From NCBI GenBank assembly GCA_039029935.1, contig JBCCFC010000638.1:1-7822 (forward strand): 7,822 nucleotides of DNA, in the 5' to 3' direction. The translations under genes and the position numbers were made by a program. Under the pieces are notes generated by a model. It had not been told where the DNA came from, did not search any database, and saw only the letters and a program-made list of their open reading frames with translations. Position 1 is the first letter of the stretch, and every line of letters starts with the position of its first letter. The stretch comes from G039029935 sp039029935 (GTDB taxonomy: Bacteria; Chloroflexota; Anaerolineae; Caldilineales; Caldilineaceae). Shown piece by piece: positions 1-6,679 of the stretch.

Positions 1-1
1 C

Positions 2-622
2 AATCGACATTCTGAGCTAGCGTCGCTCAATAAACTGTTGACCTCTCAAGCACGGAGACCATCACAACTATTTCTCATGTACGGGCGTCGGCGTGTTGGC
101 AAAACGGTACTATTGCGCCATTGGGTCAGAGAGTCAAACGTAACCTATACGTACTGGTCGGCACAGCGCGAAACAGGAGCACTTCAACGACGCAAGTTTT
201 ATGCAGAGCTTTTGGGTATTGCCAGTGACCGCGCCCCTGTTTTTGCGTCATGGGGTGAGCTATGGGATTCAACCGCCGATGTGCTGCGTGACAAAAAACA
301 TATTATTGTGCTAGCTGAACTGCCTTATGCTGCTGAATCCGACCCAGCCATGTTGTCCGCGCTACAACACGCTTGGGATAAGCACTTTCAAGAATCACAG
401 GTTATTTTTGTGCTTTGTGGATCGCATGTGCGTGTGATGGAAACATTGATGACTCGCCAGTCTCCCCTGTTTGGCCGTATGACTGGACAATGGCATTTGG
501 AGCCGCTTGTTTTTACTCATCTACAAGCGTTCTTTCCAAATTGGTCCGCAGAAGAACGTGTCGCTGCCTATTCCATTGTTGGTGGGATTCCTGCCTATTA
601 CGGTTCATTTGTGCTAGAATGA
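2..622 (+). pseudogene. Archaeal-type P-loop ATPase (DUF234-associated family), 5'-partial and C-terminally truncated
   Basis: The reading frame is open from base 2, so the gene starts left of the window. The TTG at 38 is unlikely to be the true start, because the residues before it (NRHSELASLNKLL) match the family's usual N-terminal helix before the P-loop. The Walker A is GRRRVGKT, about 28 residues into the visible frame. Later family signatures are the LCGSHVRVMETL and PLFGRMTGQWHLEPL stretches and the VGGIPAYY motif. Proteins of this family usually run to about 450-480 residues, with a C-terminal DUF234 nuclease-like domain. Here translation stops 10 codons after GGIP, and I see no trace of the rest before the next gene. 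The Walker B reads IIVLAELPY where the family has an acidic pair, usually DE, so the Asp is Ala (codon GCT at about 314-316). Truncation and loss of a catalytic residue together suggest decay. The family's cellular role is largely unknown. Family assignment is firm; the pseudogene status is inference. Confidence 0.75.
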
Positions 623-660
623 GCAAAGTATAAGGCTTTCACGTAATGAGGTGTATGACC

Positions 661-666
661 GGAGGT
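661..666 (+). promoter_or_regulatory. Strong Shine-Dalgarno site for the 672 gene
   Basis: GGAGGT lies six bases before the ATG at 672 and fixes that start. It falls in the 49-base gap after the truncated ATPase. No convincing promoter is visible in that gap, so the downstream gene may be read from the same transcript. Confidence 0.75.
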
Positions 667-671
667 AGGCT

Positions 672-1337
672 ATGAAAAAGACATTCAACCAATGGAATAA
701 GGGTGAGTTGCAACAGGAATTTAATCTGCAACTCCTAGAGAATTGCGAATACCTCAATGCATGGCTAGCGATGCCTGATGAAATCCCGATTGCACTCAAT
801 GAGCTTGAGCAAGACGTGCTTGAATTGGCTCGGAGTGAAGCAAGAATTTATATTGAAGAGTGGAATGAGTGGGATCTGCGAGACCAGTTCATTGGAATTA
901 TTGTCAAGTTAGCGAAGTTCAACGACGCCAAGCGATTGGTATCCGCATTTTCTGAACGAACCATCGGGGCGAATGTCCAAGGCGTTAGAAGTAATAATGA
1001 CATTGAACTCTCTGGCAAGGTAGATTGGATGGTTGCCAGCGGTATGGGCATACCGAAAAAACCTTTCTTTTTTATCCACGAGTACAAACAAGAGGGTGGC
1101 GGTACAAGAAGCAATAGCGGTCAGCTTTTGGCAACTATGTTGGCTGCGCAAGAATTGAATGATGATGGCAAGCCGATGTACGGAGCCTATATTGTGGGAC
1201 GAAATTGGTTCTTTGTGGTTTTACAAGATAGAACCTATTGTATGACTGACGCGTATGTGTCAACAAAGGAACATGAGCTACAAGAAATTCTGCGAATACT
1301 CAAAGCGCAGAAATTGATGATTAATGAGCGAGTTTAA
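672..1337 (+). CDS. Conserved hypothetical protein, PD-(D/E)XK-nuclease-like
   Basis: This 221-residue soluble protein has no signal peptide or membrane segment. I recognise it as a widespread uncharacterised bacterial family, but I cannot name a tested function. The N-terminal third is helical and acidic (MKKTFNQWNKGEL, then IEEWNEWDLRDQFI). The core reads GKVDW (D118), then PFFFIHEYKQE with E137-x-K139, then a helix beginning Q151 (QLLATMLAAQ). This is the D...ExK...Q order seen in PD-(D/E)XK nuclease folds, where D, E and K coordinate metal and activate water. A YGAYIVGRNWFFVVL strand pair follows (about 170-184), then a helical C-terminus. A nuclease-like fold is therefore inferred; DNA cleavage is not shown. 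The gene has a strong ribosome site and lies 49 bases after an ATPase remnant whose intact relatives carry a nuclease-like C-terminal domain, so the two could once have worked together. It ends at a hairpin facing a convergent operon. Confidence 0.8.
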   Translation: MKKTFNQWNKGELQQEFNLQLLENCEYLNAWLAMPDEIPIALNELEQDVLELARSEARIYIEEWNEWDLRDQFIGIIVKLAKFNDAKRLVSAFSERTIGANVQGVRSNNDIELSGKVDWMVASGMGIPKKPFFFIHEYKQEGGGTRSNSGQLLATMLAAQELNDDGKPMYGAYIVGRNWFFVVLQDRTYCMTDAYVSTKEHELQEILRILKAQKLMINERV

Positions 1338-1339
1338 GC

Positions 1340-1384
1340 AATTAAGCCCCATGCCGATTATACTAATCGGCATGGGGCTTAATT
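1340..1384. terminator. Bidirectional hairpin terminator between convergent genes
   Basis: Two perfectly complementary 21-base arms (1340-1360 and 1364-1384) enclose a 3-base loop, TAC. The stem core is GCCCCATGCCG and its base is AATTAAG, so the AT-rich stem base partly supplies the U-rich end in both directions. There is no long T-run outside the stem. It begins three bases after the stop of the nuclease-like gene and ends nine bases before the stop of the permease gene. That is the expected place for one hairpin serving both transcripts. Confidence 0.8.
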
Positions 1385-1393
1385 AGATAGAAT

Positions 1394-4003
1394 TTACTCT
1401 GCCCGTAACGCATCCGCTGGCTGAGTCAATCCCATACGCCATGCCGGATAAATGCCCGCCAACAACGCCGACACCAATGCCACACCAAATGCTTCCACAA
1501 ACTCCTGTGTACTGAGCTGCATCTCCAACGTCCAGCCAAACGACCGTAGATTGATGATATAAATCAAGATCAACGCCAACACAAAGCCAACAGGGATAGC
1601 CACCAATCCTGCGCTTGTGCCGATGAGTCCTGTTTCAAAGAGCGAGAGTCGCCATAGTTGACGGCGGGTCATGCCTGCGGAGCGGAGTACGCCGATCTCG
1701 CGTTGACGCTCTAGCTGTAGGCTCATCAGCGTGCTGAGGATGCCGATGAAGGCGACGATGGTTGCCAGCAGTTGGAGTGCTACCGTGATTGAGAATGTGC
1801 GGTCAAAGACATCCAGCGCATTCTGACGTAGACCTCTGTTTGATGCCACCAACAGTTCGACTTTTCCTGCCAGTTCACTACGTATGGATGCGGCCACATC
1901 ATCCAGATTGGCTCCTTCCTCAATAAAGAAGGCAATGGCTGAGGTTTCTCGATCCTCCCATGCCTGACGATAATTTTGCGTACTCATGAAAACTTGGGGG
2001 TTGACATCAAAACTGACCGATACACCGACAATCGAAAATGGCTGGATACCCTGATCGGTCTGGATGTCGAGCGTATCACCGACGCCTAAGTCATAGCGAT
2101 AGGCCATTGGCTCGTTGATGATAATACCGCCCGCTTCTACGGATTGCCATGTTTCTCGCCAGTCACCGACGGCTTCTTTATACCGACGTTTTTCACCAAT
2201 AACATCCTTCTTAATGACGGCCAACTGAATAGGTATTGTATCTTCAGCAATGATACTCTGTGTATTGGTTTCTGTGGGCAGATATGCAGCCACTTCGACG
2301 GTACGAATCGTGCCATACTCTCGAATTCCAGGTAAATCTGCTAACTGTTGGATGATCTCATCGTTGAGCGTATTGCCCTGCTGGCTCCGCGACGGTGAGG
2401 AGACGTAAATGTCTGCCTGCAACACTTCACCCAGCCATAGCTCCACCGTTGTGCGGAAGCTGCTGATCATGACACCAACGCCGATGATGACGCTGACGGC
2501 GACCATGAGCGCGGCGACGGCAACGGATGTACGACTGAGGGCGCGCATGATGTAGCGGGGGGCCATGCGCTCAATGACACCGCCATTGCGTTCGGCAAAA
2601 AATCGCACGAGCCGCATAAAGCCAAGTGTGAGCAGCGGTGTGAGCAGTGCGCTACCAAGGATGATGGCGAATAGCCCGATAAAGGCGATGATGAGATGGA
2701 ATTCAGGGATGAGCAACCCGACACCAATGGCAAGCAAAACAACAGCAATAGTGCTGATCCAAGGCATAAGGCGTTCCATTCTTTCTTCTACATTGCTGCG
2801 TTTCATGGCTCCGGCTGGTGGAACGCTGGTCGCTTCATAAGCGGGGATGACTGCACCAAATAGGGCAGCCGCAACACCACAGGCTGCGCCCTTGAGTAGT
2901 GTTAAGATGGGTAGCCCGACTTCACGAACGGCGACAACAAAGAAGAGATCATTGACTGTTTGCGTGACTAGCTGCACAGCCCCTCGTCCAAGCAGTATGC
3001 CCAACGCAAGTCCGACGAGTGTGCCGATTGCGCCAAGAATGCCTGCCTCCAACAGGATGAGCGTGAAGATTTCATGGCGTGTCATGCCTAGTGAGCGCAA
3101 GCTGCCTAAGACGGGGCGTCGCTGGACGACACTAAATGTCACTGTATTGTAGATGAGAAAAACACCGACAACCAAGGCCAACAGGCTCAAGGCAGTGAGG
3201 TTAAGGCGAAAGGCTGCTGTCATCTCATTCACTGTCCCTGCCCGTGCTGCACTGGTCTCGATTCGGGCAGATGGTGGCAGGTTGGCGGCAACTCGCTCTA
3301 AGGTTGACTCAAATCGCGCAGGCTCCGTTGTTTTGTCGGGCAAAATTAGATCGATGCGATCCACCCGCCCCACTTTGCCAAGAACCTCCTGAGCCGTGGC
3401 AATATCTGTGATAAGTAGCCCATCCAGCGACCGTCGGCTGAGGTCATCAGATGGTTGTAAAAGTCCAATGACCGTGAGTGACTTCTCGCTGCTCCCGACT
3501 TTGATGTTGAATGTGTCTTGGACGGTAACGCCATAACGTTCTGCTACAGATGTACTCAGCAACACCGTGTCGGGTTGAGCCATGAGGTCAGGTAGATAGG
3601 AGGTAGCTGGACCGAGATTATTGAGTGAACTGCCAAGATAGCTGCGAAAGGGGGCCTCGGCAAAAACATCAATGCCCAGTAGACGCATCGGCTGTGCATC
3701 CAACTCTGGCACAACAATATAGTCTTCAACCACAGGTGCGCTGAGTCGATATCCTGTTTTGCTTCGTAGATCAGTATATACCTGCTGATCTAAGCCACTA
3801 GGCCCGCCAAAAATTTGGTGGGTCGCTTTGCCTGTGACTGTTTCCGTTCCTAGCTCAAAGGCGCGTTGGGCGGAGCCATTGGCAAGGTCGATAGCGACTA
3901 TCATGGCAACACCAATGGCGACACCAATGACAAAAAACAGGCTTTGTAGGGGGCGTCTCCGTGCATGACGCCACGCTAACTTTACAATAGGTCGTGAAAA
4001 CAT
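1394..4003 (-). CDS. ABC transporter permease, double FtsX/MacB type
   Basis: This 869-residue integral membrane protein is the permease partner of the ATPase encoded just upstream. It has two repeats of the MacB/FtsX plan. In the first half, one membrane segment at about 21-40 is followed by an extracytoplasmic domain (about 41-265) and three segments near 268-290, 312-345 and 364-390. Two further segments lie at about 413-433 and 437-468. The second half starts with a segment at about 493-515, then an extracytoplasmic domain (about 520-735) and three segments near 738-762, 785-818 and 836-856. The halves share a diagnostic loop: GSLRSLGMTRHEIF at 300-313 and GVLRSAGMTRRQLW at 771-784. This fits MacB/LolCE-like mechanotransmission exporters, which extract or expel lipids, lipoproteins, peptides or drugs rather than import nutrients. 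The substrate is unknown. No adaptor or outer-membrane channel gene is adjacent. The start is supported by AAGGA eight bases upstream. Confidence 0.9.
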   Translation of the reverse strand: MFSRPIVKLAWRHARRRPLQSLFFVIGVAIGVAMIVAIDLANGSAQRAFELGTETVTGKATHQIFGGPSGLDQQVYTDLRSKTGYRLSAPVVEDYIVVPELDAQPMRLLGIDVFAEAPFRSYLGSSLNNLGPATSYLPDLMAQPDTVLLSTSVAERYGVTVQDTFNIKVGSSEKSLTVIGLLQPSDDLSRRSLDGLLITDIATAQEVLGKVGRVDRIDLILPDKTTEPARFESTLERVAANLPPSARIETSAARAGTVNEMTAAFRLNLTALSLLALVVGVFLIYNTVTFSVVQRRPVLGSLRSLGMTRHEIFTLILLEAGILGAIGTLVGLALGILLGRGAVQLVTQTVNDLFFVVAVREVGLPILTLLKGAACGVAAALFGAVIPAYEATSVPPAGAMKRSNVEERMERLMPWISTIAVVLLAIGVGLLIPEFHLIIAFIGLFAIILGSALLTPLLTLGFMRLVRFFAERNGGVIERMAPRYIMRALSRTSVAVAALMVAVSVIIGVGVMISSFRTTVELWLGEVLQADIYVSSPSRSQQGNTLNDEIIQQLADLPGIREYGTIRTVEVAAYLPTETNTQSIIAEDTIPIQLAVIKKDVIGEKRRYKEAVGDWRETWQSVEAGGIIINEPMAYRYDLGVGDTLDIQTDQGIQPFSIVGVSVSFDVNPQVFMSTQNYRQAWEDRETSAIAFFIEEGANLDDVAASIRSELAGKVELLVASNRGLRQNALDVFDRTFSITVALQLLATIVAFIGILSTLMSLQLERQREIGVLRSAGMTRRQLWRLSLFETGLIGTSAGLVAIPVGFVLALILIYIINLRSFGWTLEMQLSTQEFVEAFGVALVSALLAGIYPAWRMGLTQPADALRAE

Positions 4004-4011
4004 ATCGTTGA

Positions 4012-4018
4012 TCCTTTC
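4012..4018 (-). promoter_or_regulatory. Shine-Dalgarno site for the permease
   Basis: On the minus strand this reads GAAAGGA, with eight bases between AAGGA and the ATG at 4003. It lies between the start codon and the large intra-operon hairpin, so the permease can start translation independently. Confidence 0.65.
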
Positions 4019-4030
4019 GGTTAGTTGGTC

Positions 4031-4090
4031 TCTTCCAGGAAGAATGGAATCTGTGAATTTTAGTATACAGATTCCATTCTTCCTGGAAGA
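4031..4090. repeat. Perfect 24-bp inverted repeat in the ABC operon spacer
   Basis: Arms at 4031-4054 and 4067-4090 are perfectly complementary over 24 bases and enclose a 12-base AT-rich loop (GAATTTTAGTAT). Each arm contains an interrupted palindrome of its own, TCTTCC-A-GGAAGA at 4031-4043 and TCTTCC-T-GGAAGA at 4078-4090. The element fills most of the 96 bases between the stop of the ATPase gene and the start of the permease gene. In the direction of transcription it is followed by GAGACCAACT, not a U-run, so it is not a standard intrinsic terminator. It could be an RNase III processing or mRNA-stability hairpin that sets subunit ratios, an operator, or a small repetitive element. The sequence does not decide between these. 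Confidence 0.85.
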
Positions 4091-4099
4091 AGTTTAACT

Positions 4100-4873
4100 T
4101 TATTTTACATGCTTGCCTGTTTCATCACTGATGAGCTTGCCGTGTTCCAAGTAAATGACCCGATTCGCTTGACGGGCAATATCTGGCGCATGGGTTGCCA
4201 TAAAGAGCGTTTTGCCGCTATCTCGTGTCAAATCAAGCAAAAGACGCAATATCTTTTTGCCTGTGTTTTCGTCAAGATTACCAGTAGGCTCGTCTGCAAG
4301 GATTAAGAGAGGATCGTGGACCAAGGCACGGGCAATGGCAACACGCTGTTGTTCACCGCCACTGAGCTTATCGGGGTAGGTATCTAAGCGGTCCCCAAGA
4401 CCAACTTTTTCCAGCAAACTTTGACCTTGCTCGTGGATAGTGTTCTGCGACATACCTTTTGATGCTCCCCCAACTGTTGCAACGGATTGTGCTAATTCCA
4501 AGGGTAATGTAACATTTTCCAGCACCGTGAGCGTGGGAATTAGGTTGAAGAATTGAAAAACGATGCCGATGTTCCGGCGTCGAAAGAGGGTACGTTGATG
4601 TTCATTGAGCGTGGTAATGGATGTTGTTGACGCCCCATTTGTCCCATCAGGATCGTGGATCAACACGTTGCCATGACTGGGTGCATCAATGCCGGAAATC
4701 AGGTTGATCAAGGTGCTTTTCCCGCTGCCTGAACGACCCAACAGACAGACAAATTCGCCTGTATAAAACTCGCAGTTAAGTTCGTTGAGAACCGTTCGTG
4801 TTTGACCACCTTCTTGATATGATTTGCTTAATTGCGCTAGTTCAATAAGAACTGATTTATTGTAGTTTGTCAT
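4100..4873 (-). CDS. ABC transporter ATP-binding protein, LolD/MacB-type
   Basis: This 257-residue cytoplasmic ATPase drives the permease encoded downstream. All nucleotide-binding motifs are intact: Walker A GRSGSGKST (46-54), Q-loop Q107 in GIVFQFFNL, signature LSGGEQQR (170-177), Walker B LLILADEP with D194 and E195, and H-loop H228. The GNLD after Walker B and the VFQFFNLIPTLTVLENV stretch are typical of the LolD/MacB/FtsE exporter group. Two short additions stand out against minimal LolD proteins: residues about 73-93, before the ATPase core resumes, and about 120-139, between Q-loop and signature. Both are polar and look surface-exposed. The gene is first in a two-gene minus-strand operon and is separated from the permease by a 24-bp hairpin. 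The ATG at 4873 has no clear Shine-Dalgarno site (upstream ATACAAATC), so it may be weakly translated or leaderless. No in-frame alternative looks better. Confidence 0.92.
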   Translation of the reverse strand: MTNYNKSVLIELAQLSKSYQEGGQTRTVLNELNCEFYTGEFVCLLGRSGSGKSTLINLISGIDAPSHGNVLIHDPDGTNGASTTSITTLNEHQRTLFRRRNIGIVFQFFNLIPTLTVLENVTLPLELAQSVATVGGASKGMSQNTIHEQGQSLLEKVGLGDRLDTYPDKLSGGEQQRVAIARALVHDPLLILADEPTGNLDENTGKKILRLLLDLTRDSGKTLFMATHAPDIARQANRVIYLEHGKLISDETGKHVK

Positions 4874-4892
4874 ATGATTTGTATTTCGTTCT

Positions 4893-4908
4893 AAAACAGA
4901 ACTGTTTT
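4893..4908. promoter_or_regulatory. Operator-like inverted repeat near the ABC operon start
   Basis: AAAACAG-AA-CTGTTTT is a perfect 7-base inverted repeat lying 20-35 bases upstream of the ATP-binding gene's start. It overlaps a second palindrome, GTTCT-N5-AGAAC (4888-4902). Its position suits a repressor site or a promoter-region dyad. The binding protein is unknown. Confidence 0.35.
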
Positions 4909-5028
4909 GTTTTGTCTATAACGGATGTAGTTTTTCGTTCTATCTTCAAATAGCCTTCCTTGAAAATAGAAAAAATACAACAAAAGTTATACAATTCGTC
5001 CTTATTCCTGTGACAAATGAACGACCTT

Positions 5029-5052
5029 ATATACAGCAAAACAACTGTATAT
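5029..5052. promoter_or_regulatory. Operator-like inverted repeat upstream of the cyclase
   Basis: ATATACAG-N8-CTGTATAT is a perfect 8-base inverted repeat with spacer CAAAACAA. Its right arm reaches the -35 zone of the TATAAT at 5071-5076, so a bound protein could affect that promoter. It shares the ACAG...CTGT half-sites of the 4893-4908 dyad but with a longer spacer. The half-sites resemble those of E. coli LexA boxes, but their order is reversed, so I do not call a LexA site. Confidence 0.35.
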
Positions 5053-5070
5053 GGAATTTAATGTCGAATA

Positions 5071-5076
5071 TATAAT
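5071..5076 (+). promoter_or_regulatory. Candidate -10 element for the cyclase gene
   Basis: A perfect TATAAT sits about 205 bases before the cyclase start. No good -35 match lies 16-18 bases upstream, where the sequence is TATATG. In DNA this AT-rich a perfect hexamer is not rare, so this is only a candidate; it would imply a long 5' untranslated leader. Confidence 0.2.
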
Positions 5077-5217
5077 GAAATATATAGCCATCTTAGTGTA
5101 ATATTGATGGATAATATTTTCTGTCGTTTGCATACCACACTGCCAGATGGATTGCATTACAAAAAGAAGGAATCTAATTGTTTCGATTGAGCGTTCTATC
5201 AATGATTGAAACTGTTG

Positions 5218-5262
5218 TTAGATTGCTTGTAGTTAGGTTGCTTGTAGATAGATTGAATAGAA
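5218..5262. repeat. 15-base tandem repeat just upstream of the cyclase
   Basis: TTAGATTGCTTGTAG (5218-5232) is followed directly by TTAGGTTGCTTGTAG (5233-5247), one mismatch apart. A decayed third unit, ATAGATTGAATAGAA (5248-5262), follows. The array ends seven bases before the ribosome site and would lie in the 5' leader if the promoter is upstream. It could be slippage-prone DNA or a short series of binding sites. Confidence 0.7.
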
Positions 5263-5268
5263 GTATGT

Positions 5269-5275
5269 GAGGGGG
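5269..5275 (+). promoter_or_regulatory. Shine-Dalgarno site for the cyclase
   Basis: GAGGGGG lies five bases before the ATG at 5281. It supports this start, which also places the receiver domain at its normal N-terminal position. Confidence 0.7.
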
Positions 5276-5280
5276 ACAAG

Positions 5281-6516
5281 ATGAATCCGACACAGAGCCG
5301 TATCCTCATTGTTGATGATACAGAACTTGTCCGTGAGATGTTGACAGACCGGCTTGAATATCAAGGATATGGCGTAGACTCGGTTGAAGATGGGTTCACA
5401 GCGTTGGATCGCCTGCAAGAAGAGTCGTTTGATCTTATCTTGCTTGATATTATGATGCCCGGCATGAATGGATTTCAAGTATTGGAGCGACTCAAGGCCG
5501 ATGCCAAGTTGCGTGATATTCCGGTGATTGTCATTTCGGCAATGGATGATCGGGATAGCATTGTCCAAGGCATCAGCATGGGGGCAGATGATTATCTCTC
5601 CAAACCCATTGATAATCTGCTGCTCAAAGCGCGCATTAGTTCGTGTTTATTGCGCAAACAATGGCGTGACCAGGAAAAAGAATATCTGGAACAGATCGAA
5701 AAAGAACGGGAAAAATCAGAACGGCTACTCTTAAATGTATTGCCACACTCCATCGCAGAACGTCTCAAGCAACATGAAGGAATCATCGCTGATCATTTTG
5801 AGAGTGCCACTGTTTTGTTTGCCGACATTGTTGGTTTTACACCCTATGCATCTGTCATTCCACCTGTAGACATGGTTGATACGCTCAATCATATTTTCTC
5901 CACCTTTGATCAGCTTGCAGAAAAGCATGGCTTGGAGAAGATCAAGACAATGGGTGACGCGTATATGGCTGTAGGTGGTATCCCTATTCGTAGCGATAAC
6001 CACGTACAGGCAGTGGCTAATATGGCACTAGATATGCAGGAATTTGCCAACAATACGCTTGGCTTGGATGGCAATACACTCAAGATACGCATTGGTATCA
6101 ACACAGGGCCTGTGGTTGCGGGGATTATCGGGCAGAAGAAGTTCAGCTACGACCTTTGGGGTGACACCGTGAACGTTGCCAGCCGCATGGAATCGTCAGG
6201 TCAGCCGGGTTTGGTACAAATCACCAAAGAAACGTATGGACTGCTGAAAGATGACTATGAATGTGAAGAACGCGGCATGATTTTCATTAAGGGCAAGGGT
6301 GAGATGATGACCTATTTCCTTCGTGGAAAATTGCCAGAGATCATTGATGTGGAACCAGTTGTCCAACCACGTGAAGTTCATGGTTCACCGAACGGAAAGG
6401 TGTCTCATGAATTCTTTACACCTGAACCGGTGTCATATACACCAGAATTAACGACTTCAATTCCAGCCAGTCTACCCAACAAGTTTGTAACAACGAATGC
6501 CTCATTTGCTGTATAA
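5281..6516 (+). CDS. Response regulator receiver fused to class III adenylate cyclase
   Basis: This 411-residue cytoplasmic signalling enzyme should make cAMP from ATP under control of phosphorylation by a histidine kinase not encoded in this window. Residues about 6-122 are a complete CheY-like receiver: acidic D12/D13, phospho-acceptor D56, switch S86 and K108-P109. A charged helical linker (about 124-165), probably coiled coil, leads through LLLNVLPHSIAERL, the usual cyclase-transducing segment. The class III catalytic domain spans about 172-348. Metal aspartates are D182 (FADIVGFT) and D226 (KTMGDAYM). K222 and D291 occupy the adenine-specifying positions, which in guanylate cyclases are usually Glu and Cys. 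N298 and R302 in DTVNVASRMES are the transition-state pair. All catalytic residues are present, so I expect an active homodimeric adenylate cyclase. A proline-rich, probably disordered tail (about 351-411) follows. Similar fusions are common in cyanobacteria and Chloroflexota. The gene is monocistronic and ends at a hairpin. Confidence 0.93.
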   Translation: MNPTQSRILIVDDTELVREMLTDRLEYQGYGVDSVEDGFTALDRLQEESFDLILLDIMMPGMNGFQVLERLKADAKLRDIPVIVISAMDDRDSIVQGISMGADDYLSKPIDNLLLKARISSCLLRKQWRDQEKEYLEQIEKEREKSERLLLNVLPHSIAERLKQHEGIIADHFESATVLFADIVGFTPYASVIPPVDMVDTLNHIFSTFDQLAEKHGLEKIKTMGDAYMAVGGIPIRSDNHVQAVANMALDMQEFANNTLGLDGNTLKIRIGINTGPVVAGIIGQKKFSYDLWGDTVNVASRMESSGQPGLVQITKETYGLLKDDYECEERGMIFIKGKGEMMTYFLRGKLPEIIDVEPVVQPREVHGSPNGKVSHEFFTPEPVSYTPELTTSIPASLPNKFVTTNASFAV

Positions 6517-6554
6517 AAAAGGACTTCTGTAGTCGTTGCTTTAGTATGAAACAT

Positions 6555-6603
6555 AAACGAGTCGATAAACAATCTCAGAAAGAGATCGTTTATCGACTCG
6601 TTT
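6555..6603. terminator. Hairpin terminator after the cyclase, probably bidirectional
   Basis: Arms 6555-6570 and 6588-6603 pair perfectly over 16 bases. After one mismatch (6571 with 6587), five more pairs (6572-6576 with 6582-6586) close a 5-base loop, AGAAA. The stem base is AAACGAG/CTCGTTT, so a short T-run ends the plus-strand arm. Read on the minus strand the arm continues into the T-rich ATGTTTC. It lies 38 bases after the cyclase stop and 76 bases past the stop of the convergent glycine-rich gene, so it can serve both. Confidence 0.75.
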
Positions 6604-6679
6604 GCATCCAAACACAGGGCAGATTTAGGGAGCAAGATCTCTTACCTCAATAGAGTTGTTGAATAATACCTTGGTAACT

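Larger units (their letters stand above)
4874..5280. other. AT-rich divergent intergenic region, no gene seen
   Basis: These 407 bases separate the minus-strand ABC operon from the plus-strand cyclase and should hold both promoters. Base composition is markedly more AT-rich than the flanking genes. Contents I can point to are inverted repeats at 4893-4908 and 5029-5052, a TATAAT at 5071-5076, a 15-base tandem repeat at 5218-5262, and the word CGTTCTA three times (4887, 4936, 5192). Short minus-strand frames here, such as 4857-5039 and 5002-5202, overlap one another. They have no ribosome site and an amino-acid content expected of random AT-rich DNA, so I do not call them. Confidence 0.7.

Noticed and set aside
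2467..3534. Several open frames antisense or out of frame to the permease
   Set aside because: The permease frame has full domain support over its whole length; the others have repetitive Ser/Pro/Thr/Arg composition typical of shadow frames.
5029..5052. LexA (SOS) box suggested by CTGTATAT and ATATACAG
   Set aside because: In the E. coli box CTGT comes first and ACAG last; here the order is reversed around an 8-base spacer.
4857..5202. Two minus-strand frames of 60 and 66 codons in the divergent region
   Set aside because: They overlap each other and the ABC gene start, lack ribosome sites, and have the Ile/Tyr/Phe/Lys-rich composition of random AT-rich DNA.
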